DNA of 64,000 nucleotides from a virus. The position numbers and the translations under genes were made by a program. The DNA is taken from the IMG/VR virus record IMGVR_UViG_3300037516_000306, positions 1 through 64,000 of that record; one strand, given 5' to 3'. The notes beneath the pieces were generated by a model. The model had not been told where the DNA came from. It saw only the letters and a list, made by a program, of their open reading frames with translations, and ran no database searches. Each line of letters opens with the position of its first letter. Position 1 is the first letter of the stretch. Positions 1 through 11,700 of this stretch are shown one piece after another.

Positions 1-3000
1 ATGTACCAGATGTTCCTGATGTAGCTGAAGTACCAGAGGTGCCACTAGTTGCAGATGTACCACTAGTACCCGAAGTACCTGTAGTACCACTAGTTCCTGT
101 GGTTCCACTAGTTCCTGTGGTTCCACTAGTTCCTGTGGTTCCACTTGTACCAGAAGATCCATTTATTCCTGATGTACCATTTGTACCATTGATTCCTGAC
201 GTTCCACTAGTACCATTTACTCCGCTTGTTCCTGAAGTACCTCCAGTTCCATTTGTAGCACTTGTACCAGATGTACCTGTGGTACCTGATGTTGCAGAGG
301 TTCCACTTGAACCACTTGTAGCAGAAGTTCCACTAGTTCCAGTGGTTCCTGAAGTTCCAGTGGTTCCACTAGACCCAGCAGTTCCTGAGGTTCCATTTGT
401 ACCATTTACACCAGAGGTTCCAGACGTACCAGTAGTACCTGAACTACCAGATATTCCACTTGTGCCTGATGTACCAGCAGAACCATTTGTTCCACTAGTT
501 CCAGCAGACCCTGATGAGCCAGATGTACCTGTAGTTCCAGATGTAGCAGATGAACCAGAGCTTCCGCTTGTTCCACTTGTTCCACCTGTACCATTAGTAG
601 CAGATGTACCACTTGTTCCAGTAGTACCTGAAGTACCATTTATTCCTGAGCTTCCAGAAGAACCGCTAGTTCCACTAGTAGCAGACGTTCCTGAAGTACC
701 TGTTGTACCTGATGAGCCAGATGTAGCACTTGTACCTGAGGTACCAGTAGTACCTGACGTTCCTGTTGTTCCACTGCTACCAGAGGTAGCTGATGAACCT
801 GAGGTTCCTGATGTACCATTACTTCCATCACCACCTGTTGCACCATCAAGGTTAACAAACCATGAGCAATAGAATCCTGAACCAGTTTGACCAGTCACTT
901 GGAAATCTAAAACACCTGTAGCTGGATTATATCCTGTAACGATAGCCTCATTATGTATAAGAGGATCGCCTGAATAAGTTATAATTATACTTTGTCCTAA
1001 TGTATACGCAAGTCCTGTACCAACAGTAATAGTACCTGTACCAGGAGGTGCTTGAATAGTATAACATGTAGAAGAAGTTGTTGCGTATTTATCTCCTGAA
1101 TATCCTGATGTACCAGATGTAGCAGAGCTACCTGAAGATCCTGAAGACCCACTAGTTGCACTAGTTCCACTAGTACCACTTGTAGCTGAGCTTCCTGATG
1201 TTCCGCTAGTTGCTGAAGTACCTGATGTTCCGTTTGTTCCATTAATACCAGAAGTACCTGCTGATCCATTAGTACCACTAGATCCACTGGTTCCTGTAGT
1301 TCCTGACGTTCCATTTATACCAGATGTTCCAGAAGTACCTGTACTTCCACTTGTTCCACTAGTCCCACTAGTTGCAGAAGATCCAGAACTACCGCTTGTA
1401 GCTGATGTACCACTTGTTCCACTACTTCCAGAAGATCCATTAGTTCCATTTGTACCATCATTCCCTGATGTTCCTGAGCTACCACTAGTAGCTGAGGTTC
1501 CAGATGTACCAGAGGTACCTCCTGTTCCATCAGATCCTGATGTACCACTAGACCCACTTGAGCCAGTAGTACCACTTGTTCCAGAGGTTCCACTAGTAGC
1601 ACTTGTACCAGATGTTGCAGAAGTTCCTGATGTACCAGTTGTTCCAGATGTAGCACTAGTTCCACTGGTTCCTGATGTACTACCTACAGATACACCTATT
1701 TGTTTTGTTACAACAATAATAGAAGGTGCAGCAGGACGAGCATAAGGACTTGTTGAAGCAGGAACAGCTGTAATTTGTACATGATCAGATGGAGAAGCAA
1801 ATACTATTTCTAAATAGTCATTAGCTTGTAGTTCTAATATGACAGATACAAATGGTAAACTTTTTGAATTGTTAGATTGCTCAGTAACTATAGAATCAGT
1901 ACGAATAATATCTGTACCATTTTTTCTTAAAAATATACTTACATCAATTGCACTTCCACCTTGTGTTTTCTCTAATTGTAATGAATAACCTATTTCGTAT
2001 ATACCAGCATATGGATATCTAATCTGTTGACCAAAGTCTAGAACAATACCATTTGCTATTTCTGTTGTGTTGTATGTAATTACTGTAGGAGTGTTTGCTG
2101 CTGTAACAATCTGTGTTGTACTATCAGAATAACTAGCAAACCAGTTAGCTATAGCAGCTCCTGAACTTCCATTTATTCCACTAGATCCACTAGTACCAGC
2201 AGTTCCGCTTGTTCCTGATGTTCCAGTTGTACCTGCAGTTCCAGAGCTACCAGATGTACCAGATGTACCCTCAGTACCTGATGTACCAGAAGTCCCTGTT
2301 GTTCCACTAGTACCAGAAGTCCCTGAAGTGCCACTTGATCCACTAGTTCCGCTGGACCCAGATGAACCTGAAGTACCAGCAGTACCACTTGTTCCAGATG
2401 TTCCATCTGTCCCAGAGCTTCCAGAACTTCCACTAGATCCGCTAGTTCCTGTTGTACCTGAGGTTCCAGTTGATCCAGAACTACCTGACGTACCACTAGT
2501 GCCACTAGTTCCAGTTGTTCCACTGGTACCTGTAGTACCAGAACTTCCTGTTGTACCAGACGTTCCAGATGTTCCATTAGAACCATCTCCTCCTGTACTA
2601 CCATCTAAGTTTATATCCCATATACAATAATTTCCACTACCCACTACTAATGTAGGGCTAGCAAAAGTTAAATCTCCTGTAAAAGGATTGTATGTTATAA
2701 CAATACATTCTTGATAGTTGAATGCATCATATGCAATAATAATAGATTGTCCAGGAGTGTATGCCAATCCTGTATCAACAACTAATGTTCCTGAGTTACC
2801 TAATGTAAAACAATCTGTAGAGACTGTTCTATATCTATCACCTTGTAATCCTGACGTTCCACTAGTTCCAGCTGTAGCAGATGTACCGCTTGTCCCTGTA
2901 GTACCAGAGGTACCAGAGGTTCCAGTTGTTCCTGAGCTACCAGAAGATCCAGTGGTACCAGAAGTTCCATCTGTACCAGAGGTCCCACTTGTAGCGGATG

Positions 3001-3403
3001 TTCCTGAGGTACCTGTACTTCCTGATGTTCCACTTGTGGCAGAACTTCCTGAGCTTCCTGATGTAGCACTAGTTCCTGAACTACCACTGGTTCCAGCTGT
3101 TCCACTTGTAGAAGAAGAACCAGATGTACCTGCAGATCCACTAGTACCTGTGGTACCAGAGGTGCCTGAAGTGGCTGATGTTCCACTAGTACCTGATGTG
3201 CCTGACGTTCCACTAGTACCAGAAGTACCACTAGATCCATCAGCACCAGCACCTGAACATAGTTTATCATTAATTTTCTTTAATGCAGATTCAAGGGTTT
3301 CATTAGTAGTTATACCAGTACATATCAAGTTAGGTCCTTCGTAGAATACACAGGACGCACTTAATAATATTGGGCAAGGATTAGCTGCACAGATTACATT
3401 CAT
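1..3403 (-). CDS. Collagen-like / C1q-like fibre protein, C-terminus outside window
   Basis: The minus-strand frame is open from ATG at 3403 through position 1 (at least 1134 codons) and continues outside the window. The N-terminus is a short Cys-rich head resembling that of the next gene upstream (CxFYEGPNL, then a helix ending in KKINDKL). After it come four long Gly-X-Y blocks, almost all GTS/GTT/GSS/GAT with hardly any proline, near 3255-2865, 2600-2165, 1675-1105 and 840-1. Two homologous globular modules of about 85 residues (near 2860-2605 and 1100-840) share TGLAYTxGQSIII, a YNPxTG motif and a C-terminal NLDGxTGGDG. A third globular part (2160-1680) resembles the C1q/TNF jelly-roll fold (IFLRKNGTDI, LELQANDYLEIVFAS). 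Likely a trimeric virion fibre; role inferred from composition and position. No stop interrupts the frame. Confidence 0.85.
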   Translation of the reverse strand, partial: MNVICAANPCPILLSASCVFYEGPNLICTGITTNETLESALKKINDKLCSGAGADGSSGTSGTSGTSGTSGTSGTSATSGTSGTTGTSGSAGTSGSSSTSGTAGTSGSSGTSATSGSSGSSATSGTSGSTGTSGTSATSGTSGTDGTSGTTGSSGSSGTTGTSGTSGTTGTSGTSATAGTSGTSGLQGDRYRTVSTDCFTLGNSGTLVVDTGLAYTPGQSIIIAYDAFNYQECIVITYNPFTGDLTFASPTLVVGSGNYCIWDINLDGSTGGDGSNGTSGTSGTTGSSGTTGTSGTTGTSGTSGTSGSSGSTGTSGTTGTSGSSGSSGSSGTDGTSGTSGTAGTSGSSGSSGTSGSSGTSGTSGTSGTTGTSGTSGTEGTSGTSGSSGTAGTTGTSGTSGTAGTSGSSGINGSSGAAIANWFASYSDSTTQIVTAANTPTVITYNTTEIANGIVLDFGQQIRYPYAGIYEIGYSLQLEKTQGGSAIDVSIFLRKNGTDIIRTDSIVTEQSNNSKSLPFVSVILELQANDYLEIVFASPSDHVQITAVPASTSPYARPAAPSIIVVTKQIGVSVGSTSGTSGTSATSGTTGTSGTSATSGTSATSGTSGTSGTTGSSGSSGTSGSDGTGGTSGTSGTSATSGSSGTSGNDGTNGTNGSSGSSGTSGTSATSGSSGSSATSGTSGTSGSTGTSGTSGINGTSGTTGTSGSSGTNGSAGTSGINGTNGTSGTSATSGTSGSSATSGTSGTSATSGSSGSSGSSATSGTSGYSGDKYATTSSTCYTIQAPPGTGTITVGTGLAYTLGQSIIITYSGDPLIHNEAIVTGYNPATGVLDFQVTGQTGSGFYCSWFVNLDGATGGDGSNGTSGTSGSSATSGSSGTTGTSGTTGTSGTSATSGSSGTTGTSGTSATSGTSGSSGSSGINGTSGTTGTSGTSATNGTGGTSGTSGSSGSSATSGTTGTSGSSGSAGTSGTNGSAGTSGTSGISGSSGTTGTSGTSGVNGTNGTSGTAGSSGTTGTSGTTGTSGTSATSGSSGTSATSGTTGTSGTSATNGTGGTSGTSGVNGTSGTSGINGTNGTSGINGSSGTSGTTGTSGTTGTSGTTGTSGTTGTSGTSGTSATSGTSGTSATSGTSGT

Positions 3404-3415
3404 TGGATTGTATTA

Positions 3416-3805
3416 TTAGTAAACGATTTTAAGAAGATCTCCTGTACGGTAGATCTGACCAGCAACTAAGCCAGCAAATAAAGCAGCTGAATTATTAGCA
3501 TACTGAGGAGTTACTAAAGGAGATGTAATTACAAGACTCCAATCAGCAGCTCCTGTACCTACAGCTTTAGCAAAATACAGCATAGACTTAGCTGTGTTTA
3601 AATAAGTTTGTCCTAGATATGTAGCAGATGTGCTAGGAGCAGTTATACCAGATAATGGTACTAAATTAGTATTTATTTTAGCCAATATAGATTCAAGATC
3701 CTCTAAAGGATTTGCTTTTATATTAGTTAAATAAGGGCCATTGTATACAATGCATTTAGCATTCTCATACACAGCACATGTTGGGCAAATTGCAGCTGTT
3801 CTCAT
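3416..3805 (-). CDS. Small tail-fibre-like protein
   Basis: 129 residues, about 70 bp downstream of the 1635-residue gene and 12 bp upstream of the collagen-like gene. The N-terminal 50 residues share a pattern with the collagen-like protein: a Cys pair, then CIVYNGPYL, then a helix ending in LESILAKIN. The C-terminus (AALFAGLVAGQIYRTGD followed by LKIVY) is a module I recognise from many phage fibre and virion-decorating proteins. The shared head suggests both proteins dock to the same virion site. No catalytic motif is seen. Function is inferred; presence as a gene is secure from length, frame and spacing. Confidence 0.75.
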   Translation of the reverse strand: MRTAAICPTCAVYENAKCIVYNGPYLTNIKANPLEDLESILAKINTNLVPLSGITAPSTSATYLGQTYLNTAKSMLYFAKAVGTGAADWSLVITSPLVTPQYANNSAALFAGLVAGQIYRTGDLLKIVY

Positions 3806-3876
3806 GTGAGCAAAGTTAATTATTAATTATATGTTTTGAAAGTATTGATATTAAATACCTGGTATAATATAGCGTT

Positions 3877-6800
3877 CTATCTAATACCATAATTTGATTG
3901 AACTTTTATTCCAAGATCTTTTGCAAGTGCTGGGTAGAACATCGGAAGATATCCTTGTACTTGATTTGTAAAAGGAAATGTTTTCATCAAATATTTAATT
4001 ACTTGTGTCTTCTTTTCTAGTTCTTCATCTCCTGTACCTAATGCAAACATTTCTGTTTTGAAGTTAGTCATCAATTTAGCAAAGTTAGTTATCACTGCAG
4101 CAGCTGGAAACGCTCCTTGTGATATAAGATCTATTCCACTGGTAGGATCATAGAAGTACATAAGTTCTCCTTTGAATTTATCTGCAGCTTTCATATAGAA
4201 TTTGTATCTATTTTTAACAAGTGGATCTTCATCATCACCTGGTTCATTAGCTTTTAATGCTGCAAGTAATGCAAACACTGTTGCTAAGAATACAACATCC
4301 ACCACTTGAGATTTAATATTTTGTCTAGCAAGATCTATGAATTCAGTTTCAGTCATCTCAAGTGTCTTACCTGTTTCAGACTCATATTCATTTTTCTTTT
4401 TCTCAAACATCTGTCTCATATACTCCACTCCTTTTTCTGTACCTCTTAATGAATTATATAGTTTACCTAGTCCTGAAACAGGATTAGTAAGACTGAAGTC
4501 ATCTGTTAACACTTTGAATACCATTCTAGTTCTTCCCCATTCATATGCATCAGAAGCAGAATTATATTTCAAGTTACCCATACGTACATCTACAAGTCTA
4601 GGGATCCAGTTCTTAAACACCATGAATGATTTTCCTTGGACACTCATGTTGATCATTCTAAGATCATCTTCAGATAAGTTACCCAATGCATCTTTAGATA
4701 CTTGTTGTACCTTTCTTCTAAGTTCTACAACAGAATCAGACTTTTGCTCTACACCAGGAATTACAAACTTATTATCAACAACCTCTCCAACTTTTAACAC
4801 TCCCTGTTCATTAATAAGTCTTTTAACTTCTGCATCAAATCTTTCTTCAAAAGCTTTTCTATCTGCTACAGACCCTGAGTATTTTTCTTGGTATTCAGGT
4901 TGAGATCTTAGATACTCTCTAGCGTTTATCACTTGGCCATCTTGTACAATTGAATTGTTAAGGAAAGCGTAGAAGTTTGCTGTCTGTACATTTAAGTCTG
5001 TATTTCTCATTAAGATCATTAAGAAATCTTGTATGCTCTCTTGTGTTAATTGATTTAATGAAAGCTTCTTAGCTATCTCTCTATTATAATTATCTGTTAA
5101 TGGTAGGAAGTATTCTAATGCACCAATTAATTTCTTTTGATCTGTACCAAGAAACTTTTTAGAAAAGATCATTAGCTCTGCAGCTAAGTAATCTTTCTTA
5201 GTAAAATACTTACCTGAGTTAATTAATGATTGAGCATTACCTCCAAAGAAGTTAGAAGTGGCAGAAAGAAGGTTAAGTCCTAATGTTGTTATCTGGAATG
5301 TATTATTTAATTGATTGATAGTTTTATTTACACTTAACTGTCTATTAGATAATCCTTCTGGGAATACATTCACACCAAGTTTCTTATTTAATGTTTCTCC
5401 CCAGTTACCCATCTTAAATAAAAGCTGATCAAACATTTGATTATCTACAAACTTCTGTCCATAAATAATAGCTTTCATCATAGACTCAACTAAGTTAGCA
5501 TTTTCTCCTTTTATATATTGTCCATGTTTATCAGTGGTATATTTCAATACACCATCTTCTATTCTAGTCTTACCAAATATAGATGTAGCAATAGATTTTT
5601 TATTCTTCTCAACATCAACAACAGCTATCAATTGATCTTCTATTTCAGTTAGATATTTATATCTAATAGCAGCTTCATTGTACATAGCCATAGTTCTGAA
5701 TAAATCAGTAGATGTTTCTTCTTCTAAAGCTGAAGTGAAATACTTAGGTATTTTATTTACAATTTGTCCTGTATCAGGATCATATTGTCCATATCCTATA
5801 TCACCTTCATCTACAGATATATCAGTGAAGAACTGTTGACCAAGTTTAACTTGACCTCCAGTAACTAACTTTTCTACTAAGTTCTTTCTTACAAATGGAA
5901 GAAATGTTCTAGCAAATCTTTTATTAATATATCCAAGATCAGCATACTCATTATTCTTCTCAACAATATAATCATAGAATTGTTTAGCAGGAGCATTCTC
6001 TGGTTTGTTTAATTCTTTCCATTGTTCAGATGTCCATTTATCTTTCTTAGGAAACTTTCTAGTTTCATTATATATAAACCATCCTGCAGATGTAGTGGTG
6101 CTAGTATCATACAAGTTCTTAACCTTATATATTTCCATTACCACTTCATTAGGAAGTTTACCAGTGTTAGCTAATGCATCAGCTTCTTCTGATGTTAATA
6201 GTCTAGGTTTGTTTTTAATCCTTTCTATTTCCTCAGCAAGTTTTTCTTTTAAATGTTCATTATAAGCTGAAACATCTATGTTATCTCTTATCCATGAACT
6301 ATCTCTATCATCAGAAATGTTTTTTATTTCTTCTTTAGTCTTAGCTTTTAATTCAGTATAGAACGTTGGGTCATACTCATCGATAAGTTCATTAGAATCT
6401 TTCTTCTTAAGTATATCAAAATAGTTTTTATATGATAATCCTTTTCTCTTAGCCCACCCTTCAAACTTTTCTTTTAAATCCTCAAGTGTTTTACTTTCAG
6501 CTAATGTGTCCTGAGCAGAATAAGCAAATGCTCTATTAGCTTTCTTATATAAAAACTGTACAGCTTTACTTTGTAATGTAGCTGTAGAAGCAAATAACTT
6601 AGTGAATCCTTTAATTACTTTTTCTGCAGAAAGGAAATTATCTATTCCTTCTCTCTTAGCAATTATATCTTCTGCGTATTCTTCCAACACTCTTTCTAAT
6701 TCATCTTCTAAATCTTTTGCATCTTCAGATGTTTTTCTTAATTCTTTTTTAAGTTTTTCATCTTCTGCACTATCTGATAACAATGCTCTAACTTCTGAAT

Positions 6801-8784
6801 AAAGATCTGTATAGATGTTAATTGAAAATTGTGCATCTGTAATCTCTTTAGCAAAGTCACTAACTTGTTTATCAGTAAATGATTTAGCATCTTGACCTTT
6901 AATTTGATCCTCATATCTTGCTAGAAGTTTCTCAATAGTTTTGTTTAACAACTGAGCTTGTCTAACTAATGGTTGAATATTTTCTTTAACTTGTAATTGT
7001 CTTATAGAATAAAATAATGAATTAAGTAATTCATCTTTATTTAATTTCTCAGATTCAGGAACTGACTTATCAGAAATCTTTTTATAAAGACTATTAAGTT
7101 CACCTAGTAATTCATCTATTTTTCTTTTACCAGTTTTCTCATTCTTAATTGGAACAGGAAGTAAGTAATCCTCTTTAATGTTCTTAACATTAACATCTCC
7201 AATTTTAATACCAAGTAGTATTGGAAGAATATTTTCTTTTGCACTACCTTTTGTATATAAGGCTTTTATAGGAATCATTCTTGTTTGTTTGAACTTCTCA
7301 GGCTTTACACCATAAGCGTTCTGTAGAATAGATCTATATTGCTCCATTTGTAAATTCCATGCAGTGTTCTTATACCAAGGAATGTCAGTGTATTTATCTG
7401 TATCAAGATCCATAAACTTCCAGTCAAGAATGTTTACATCTCCTGTTGGTGTAATAGCTAAGAAATCCACAGTACCTGCACGATTAGCTTTAGGATTGTA
7501 GATGGTAGCTTCAGACATGAATCTAGTTCCTACAGGAAAAGAATTAAGACGATCTTTAAGATTGTTTCTTAATGTCTCATACATATCTCTATTATTAGGA
7601 TTGATTCTAGATTGATATCCAGTATCATCTAATGGTGTCTCTCTTAGATACCCATTCTCATCTACATATAAAGAGAATGCATACTCAAGATCTTTATGAC
7701 CTTTAGTACCCTTCTCAGCTTTCAAATCATTTGCAGCTTGTTGGTATTCTGTTTTGTTTAGATCTCCATTACGGAATGTTCTTTCATACCATGCATCAAC
7801 TAAATCAGAAACTCTAGGAATCTTTTTACCATTGATTCTATATCCATCCTCATCATGTTTCTCTATACTATCAGATACTTCTTTGATTCTATTCATCACT
7901 GCTTCTTGAGGATCTAACTGAAGAAAGGCTATACCTTCTTCTTCATTAATATCTTCTGCAGTACCAATTATTTTACCAGTTAGAATGTCCATAGACAATT
8001 GATCAAATCCTGATGTAGTGAATAGTTGTTTAAACCATTGAACCATTTGATCCCACCAGTTCTGCACTTTAGCAATATTCTCTGGTCTTTCTAAAGATCC
8101 TTCATTGTTATTAATGATTGTCTCAGCTAACACCTTAGCAATAGCTTCTTCTTTAAGCATTACTACATTAGGTCTTCCATCTATTTGATACATAGGGTTT
8201 TGACCATAAGTAGCAAACACTTCATTTAACACAGCATAATTATTAATCTCACTCATCAACTTCTTATACAAAGCTGGATTAGTTTGTTTAATGATTGCAA
8301 CAGCAAAGTGCATAGCTTCTTCAGGAAGAGCTTGTGCTTCTTTACCTTCTACCACTTCAATAAGTTTTTGTGTAAGTAATGCAACACCAGCAGCATCTTG
8401 TTTTATACCATCAACAACAACATTCTTTAATGATTTAACATCTACACCAATACGTGTAAGAAAATCATTAACCATTGCTAATGTTTTAGGAGAAGCAGTA
8501 GAAGGAATAGGTCCTTCATTCAATTGATAGAACACTCCTTTAGCATTATCTATTTGTTTGAATGCTGTTTTATTAGGAACAGCTTTACCATCCTCTTCAT
8601 AAAACAATCTACCTTCAGTTCCATATTTCTCTTTGGCAATATCAGATAATTCTCTATTGCTTTTTACGAATTTATTGTAATCAAGTATTTTAAGAAACTC
8701 ATCAATAATACCATTAGTCCTTAACCAAGCTTTAGTTGAGGCCTCTGATGTTTTAAACTTTTTCTTATCGTTGCAATTTGCCAT
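3877..8784 (-). CDS. Giant virion protein with PD-(D/E)XK nuclease-like domain
   Basis: 1635 residues, 10 bp downstream of the RNA polymerase gene. Residues about 320-470 carry a PD-(D/E)XK-like core: D440 in GTVDFLAI and D454-W-K456 in NILDWKFMD, preceded by a helical region with NNRDMYETLRNNL. The rest is mostly helical, with long charged stretches around residues 560-780. A strongly hydrophobic segment lies near residue 1500 (VFLATVFALLAAL). In crAss-like phages the genes next to the virion polymerase are usually packaged and ejected, so a role in DNA entry or host DNA degradation is possible but inferred. The start directly follows the upstream stop and no alternative start is needed. Confidence 0.75.
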   Translation of the reverse strand: MANCNDKKKFKTSEASTKAWLRTNGIIDEFLKILDYNKFVKSNRELSDIAKEKYGTEGRLFYEEDGKAVPNKTAFKQIDNAKGVFYQLNEGPIPSTASPKTLAMVNDFLTRIGVDVKSLKNVVVDGIKQDAAGVALLTQKLIEVVEGKEAQALPEEAMHFAVAIIKQTNPALYKKLMSEINNYAVLNEVFATYGQNPMYQIDGRPNVVMLKEEAIAKVLAETIINNNEGSLERPENIAKVQNWWDQMVQWFKQLFTTSGFDQLSMDILTGKIIGTAEDINEEEGIAFLQLDPQEAVMNRIKEVSDSIEKHDEDGYRINGKKIPRVSDLVDAWYERTFRNGDLNKTEYQQAANDLKAEKGTKGHKDLEYAFSLYVDENGYLRETPLDDTGYQSRINPNNRDMYETLRNNLKDRLNSFPVGTRFMSEATIYNPKANRAGTVDFLAITPTGDVNILDWKFMDLDTDKYTDIPWYKNTAWNLQMEQYRSILQNAYGVKPEKFKQTRMIPIKALYTKGSAKENILPILLGIKIGDVNVKNIKEDYLLPVPIKNEKTGKRKIDELLGELNSLYKKISDKSVPESEKLNKDELLNSLFYSIRQLQVKENIQPLVRQAQLLNKTIEKLLARYEDQIKGQDAKSFTDKQVSDFAKEITDAQFSINIYTDLYSEVRALLSDSAEDEKLKKELRKTSEDAKDLEDELERVLEEYAEDIIAKREGIDNFLSAEKVIKGFTKLFASTATLQSKAVQFLYKKANRAFAYSAQDTLAESKTLEDLKEKFEGWAKRKGLSYKNYFDILKKKDSNELIDEYDPTFYTELKAKTKEEIKNISDDRDSSWIRDNIDVSAYNEHLKEKLAEEIERIKNKPRLLTSEEADALANTGKLPNEVVMEIYKVKNLYDTSTTTSAGWFIYNETRKFPKKDKWTSEQWKELNKPENAPAKQFYDYIVEKNNEYADLGYINKRFARTFLPFVRKNLVEKLVTGGQVKLGQQFFTDISVDEGDIGYGQYDPDTGQIVNKIPKYFTSALEEETSTDLFRTMAMYNEAAIRYKYLTEIEDQLIAVVDVEKNKKSIATSIFGKTRIEDGVLKYTTDKHGQYIKGENANLVESMMKAIIYGQKFVDNQMFDQLLFKMGNWGETLNKKLGVNVFPEGLSNRQLSVNKTINQLNNTFQITTLGLNLLSATSNFFGGNAQSLINSGKYFTKKDYLAAELMIFSKKFLGTDQKKLIGALEYFLPLTDNYNREIAKKLSLNQLTQESIQDFLMILMRNTDLNVQTANFYAFLNNSIVQDGQVINAREYLRSQPEYQEKYSGSVADRKAFEERFDAEVKRLINEQGVLKVGEVVDNKFVIPGVEQKSDSVVELRRKVQQVSKDALGNLSEDDLRMINMSVQGKSFMVFKNWIPRLVDVRMGNLKYNSASDAYEWGRTRMVFKVLTDDFSLTNPVSGLGKLYNSLRGTEKGVEYMRQMFEKKKNEYESETGKTLEMTETEFIDLARQNIKSQVVDVVFLATVFALLAALKANEPGDDEDPLVKNRYKFYMKAADKFKGELMYFYDPTSGIDLISQGAFPAAAVITNFAKLMTNFKTEMFALGTGDEELEKKTQVIKYLMKTFPFTNQVQGYLPMFYPALAKDLGIKVQSNYGIR

Positions 8785-8794
8785 GGTTTATTTA

Positions 8795-11700
8795 TTAAAA
8801 TGGTACACAAGAATCATTGTTATCTTCTTCTTTCCAAGATTCATCTTCTTGTTCAAATAAATCTAATTGTCCTGGTATAGGTTTAACTGTTCTTACTCTA
8901 GGTTTACCTTTGTTTAATTCAGAAAGTTCATTTTTTAAATCTCTTAACTTTTCTTTTAAGTTAGTTATTTCAGAAGATGTTCCAATCTGAGATTTATAAT
9001 TTACTTTACTTCCTGAAGATAGTATATCAATAATAATAGTTCTTACCTCTTGAGTGGTAATATCAGAATCAATTCCAAAATTGCTTTCCCATATATCATG
9101 AGCAGCTTGATCTACACTTACACCACTACGACTTAATAAAGTGTATTTAATATCTTTATCATCTCCAGTTTTCATACCAGTTTCTTTTCTAGCAGACTCT
9201 GGAGTTATTTTAGGTAAGCTGTTTAATACAATTGTTTCTGTATTAGTAACATCAAGATCTTCTTGCACATATCTTAACTCTTCTATTCTTTGTGCAATGT
9301 CATTTATTTCAAATTGTAATTGTTCTTCTTCAGTGTACTCTATTTCAGGAACAACTTCTTCTTGTACAGATGTTTCTGTTGGTAAAGATACAACTTCTTG
9401 TGCAATATCACCACCAAAATATTCAATAATTGTTGCATTAGGAATCTCTTGATCAAGTTTTATTGTACCATTATTAAGAACAGAAGGTCTTCCATCTAAA
9501 TAGTATTCAGAAACTAAATTACCATCACCAAGTAAGTTAACTAGTTTGTATACATATCTACCTTCATGGTTTCTTACAGTTTCACCATTTGAGTATTTTA
9601 CTTTTTGGTATCCATAGTAATCTGTTAGAGATGTATTACCAGCCATTCTCATAGCTTTCATAGCTTGTGGGCTAATAGTTTTCCCAGATAAAATATCTAC
9701 ATTCTGACCTCTGTTGTTTACAAACACTCTAGGCACTTTAACAAAATCACTATTGGCACCATTGTTACCATCATATCTAGGACTCAATGTTAATACCAAT
9801 CTTTTGTTTTCAGCATCATCAAATTGAGTTTCGAATCCTTCCACTTCATATTGATATACATCATTACCATAAGGATCTTCTCCAATGATATTTTCAATCT
9901 CTTCAAACTCTGCGTCTCTTTGAAATTGGAATCTAGGAGTGATGGTAGGAACTATCTGATCATCTTTCCAATTGTTCTTTTGGAACATTCCTCCATTAGC
10001 AAAATACTCAGTATCAGCATTATCAATTAATGAATCTATTACAGGTTTGATCTCTTTAGAATAATCTTCTAAAGGAACAATGTTATTAATAGATACAGGA
10101 GATTGATATGTTCCTTGTAAAATAGCCACCTTAACAATGTTATTATACAATTGAGGATCCAGCTCTCTTAACTCTCTCATCATCTCTACATATAAGTTTT
10201 CATCATATGCTTCTTTCAAGTTCACTTTAAGTTTTATAGTTTGTGCACCATCAATCTTTTTAGATGATTCAGGAACAAGATCTTGTAACAACTTCATGTT
10301 AGGATATTGTAACTTAGCTTTTGCTAATTGCTCAGCAATAGAATTTTCTCCTGTTGTTAGTTTTAATATCTCTGCATTAATTCCAGATTTAGTTTGTACA
10401 ACAAAATCAAGGAATGATGCTTTAGCTTTACTAGCAATCTTAGAGAAGTCATCATCACTCATGAACTCTTGTCTCTCAAATGAATCTAACACTTTGTTAG
10501 TGATATCTGTAAATTGTTCTTGTTCAAGTTTAATGAATGCACCAACAGCTTTCATTCCAAGATTGATTAATCTCTTTTGATTACCTAATGAACTTGAATC
10601 TAATAAATTATCTACAGAAGAGAACATGTTTATATCTCTTGCAATATCTGTCTTAGTTGATTTTCTATGGAATGTATCAGAGTTTTTAAACTTAGTTGTA
10701 TCATAGTTTGTAGCTTGTGTAAACTTGAAACTATACTCAGCCATCTTAGCATACTTCAAGAAGTCTTTAAGTATTGCTCCTTGCTCATCATTCTGTTGTT
10801 TACTTAACATCTTATTCTTATTATCAGAATAAGTTTTAATGTTAGCTTTTAAACTATCTACATTGAAAGTTTCATTTTCTGTACCTTTAGCTCCTAATTT
10901 ATTAAGACCAAACTTAGCTCGTATAGCATTTACATTTTTTGGATTATATAAGAACTTAGTTCCTTTACTTTCAAGCATACTTAAGTATTCAGAAATGATC
11001 GGTTGGTTCATAAACCACACTGTGTTTTGACCAACACCAATTCTTTCTAAGAACATGAATGTTCCAATAGCAGCATCAGATTTAATAATCTTCATGATGT
11101 ATGGATCTTTTGCAATATCCACAACAGATGTTGCATATCCAGAAAGTCTATTAGATATCTTTTCAAATATTCCCTTAGCATTTGCTACAGCTGTATTAGT
11201 TCCAGAAAGAGAAACCTTACCATCAATTTCATTATGTGGAAGATTAACTATACGATCTCCTAATATTGATAATTCATCAGCAGTTAGTTTATTTGCTACA
11301 GCATCAATATCCATTACTAGTTTTATTCTTTGTGCAAGAGCATGTCCTGTAATATTTACAGCAGCAATACCAATCCATCTCTTACCAGTAAGGAATGCAT
11401 TTCTTAATCTTGTTCGATAATTTCTATTGATGATTCTATTTTTAATTTTTGTTTCATCATTACCTCGTATTTTATCTAACTCATCAGATATATCTTTTAA
11501 TCCAGCATCTCCAATAGGAGTGATTAAGTTTTGATAGTTACCAGGTAGAGTTAATAGTTTTTCGAATGCATCAAAGTATCTATTCTCAAGAGCTTTCTTG
11601 TACATAGTCTTAACATACTTATCTCTTAATTCTGTATTTAATAAGTTAGCATTAAGTCTTTCTGTCTTTTTAGAAAGAGATTCTATTTGACTAGTCATGT

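Noticed and set aside
39-3344. Long plus-strand frames rich in Val-Pro and minus-strand frames rich in Leu/Val/Gln over the collagen region
   Set aside because: They are other-frame readings of the nine-base Gly-X-Y repeats; only the minus frame through 3403 gives a sensible protein with a normal start and neighbours.
4337-4903. Plus-strand frames of 60-190 residues inside the giant genes
   Set aside because: Antisense shadows with Ser/Leu/Ile-rich composition, no operon context, and the minus-strand genes are continuous.
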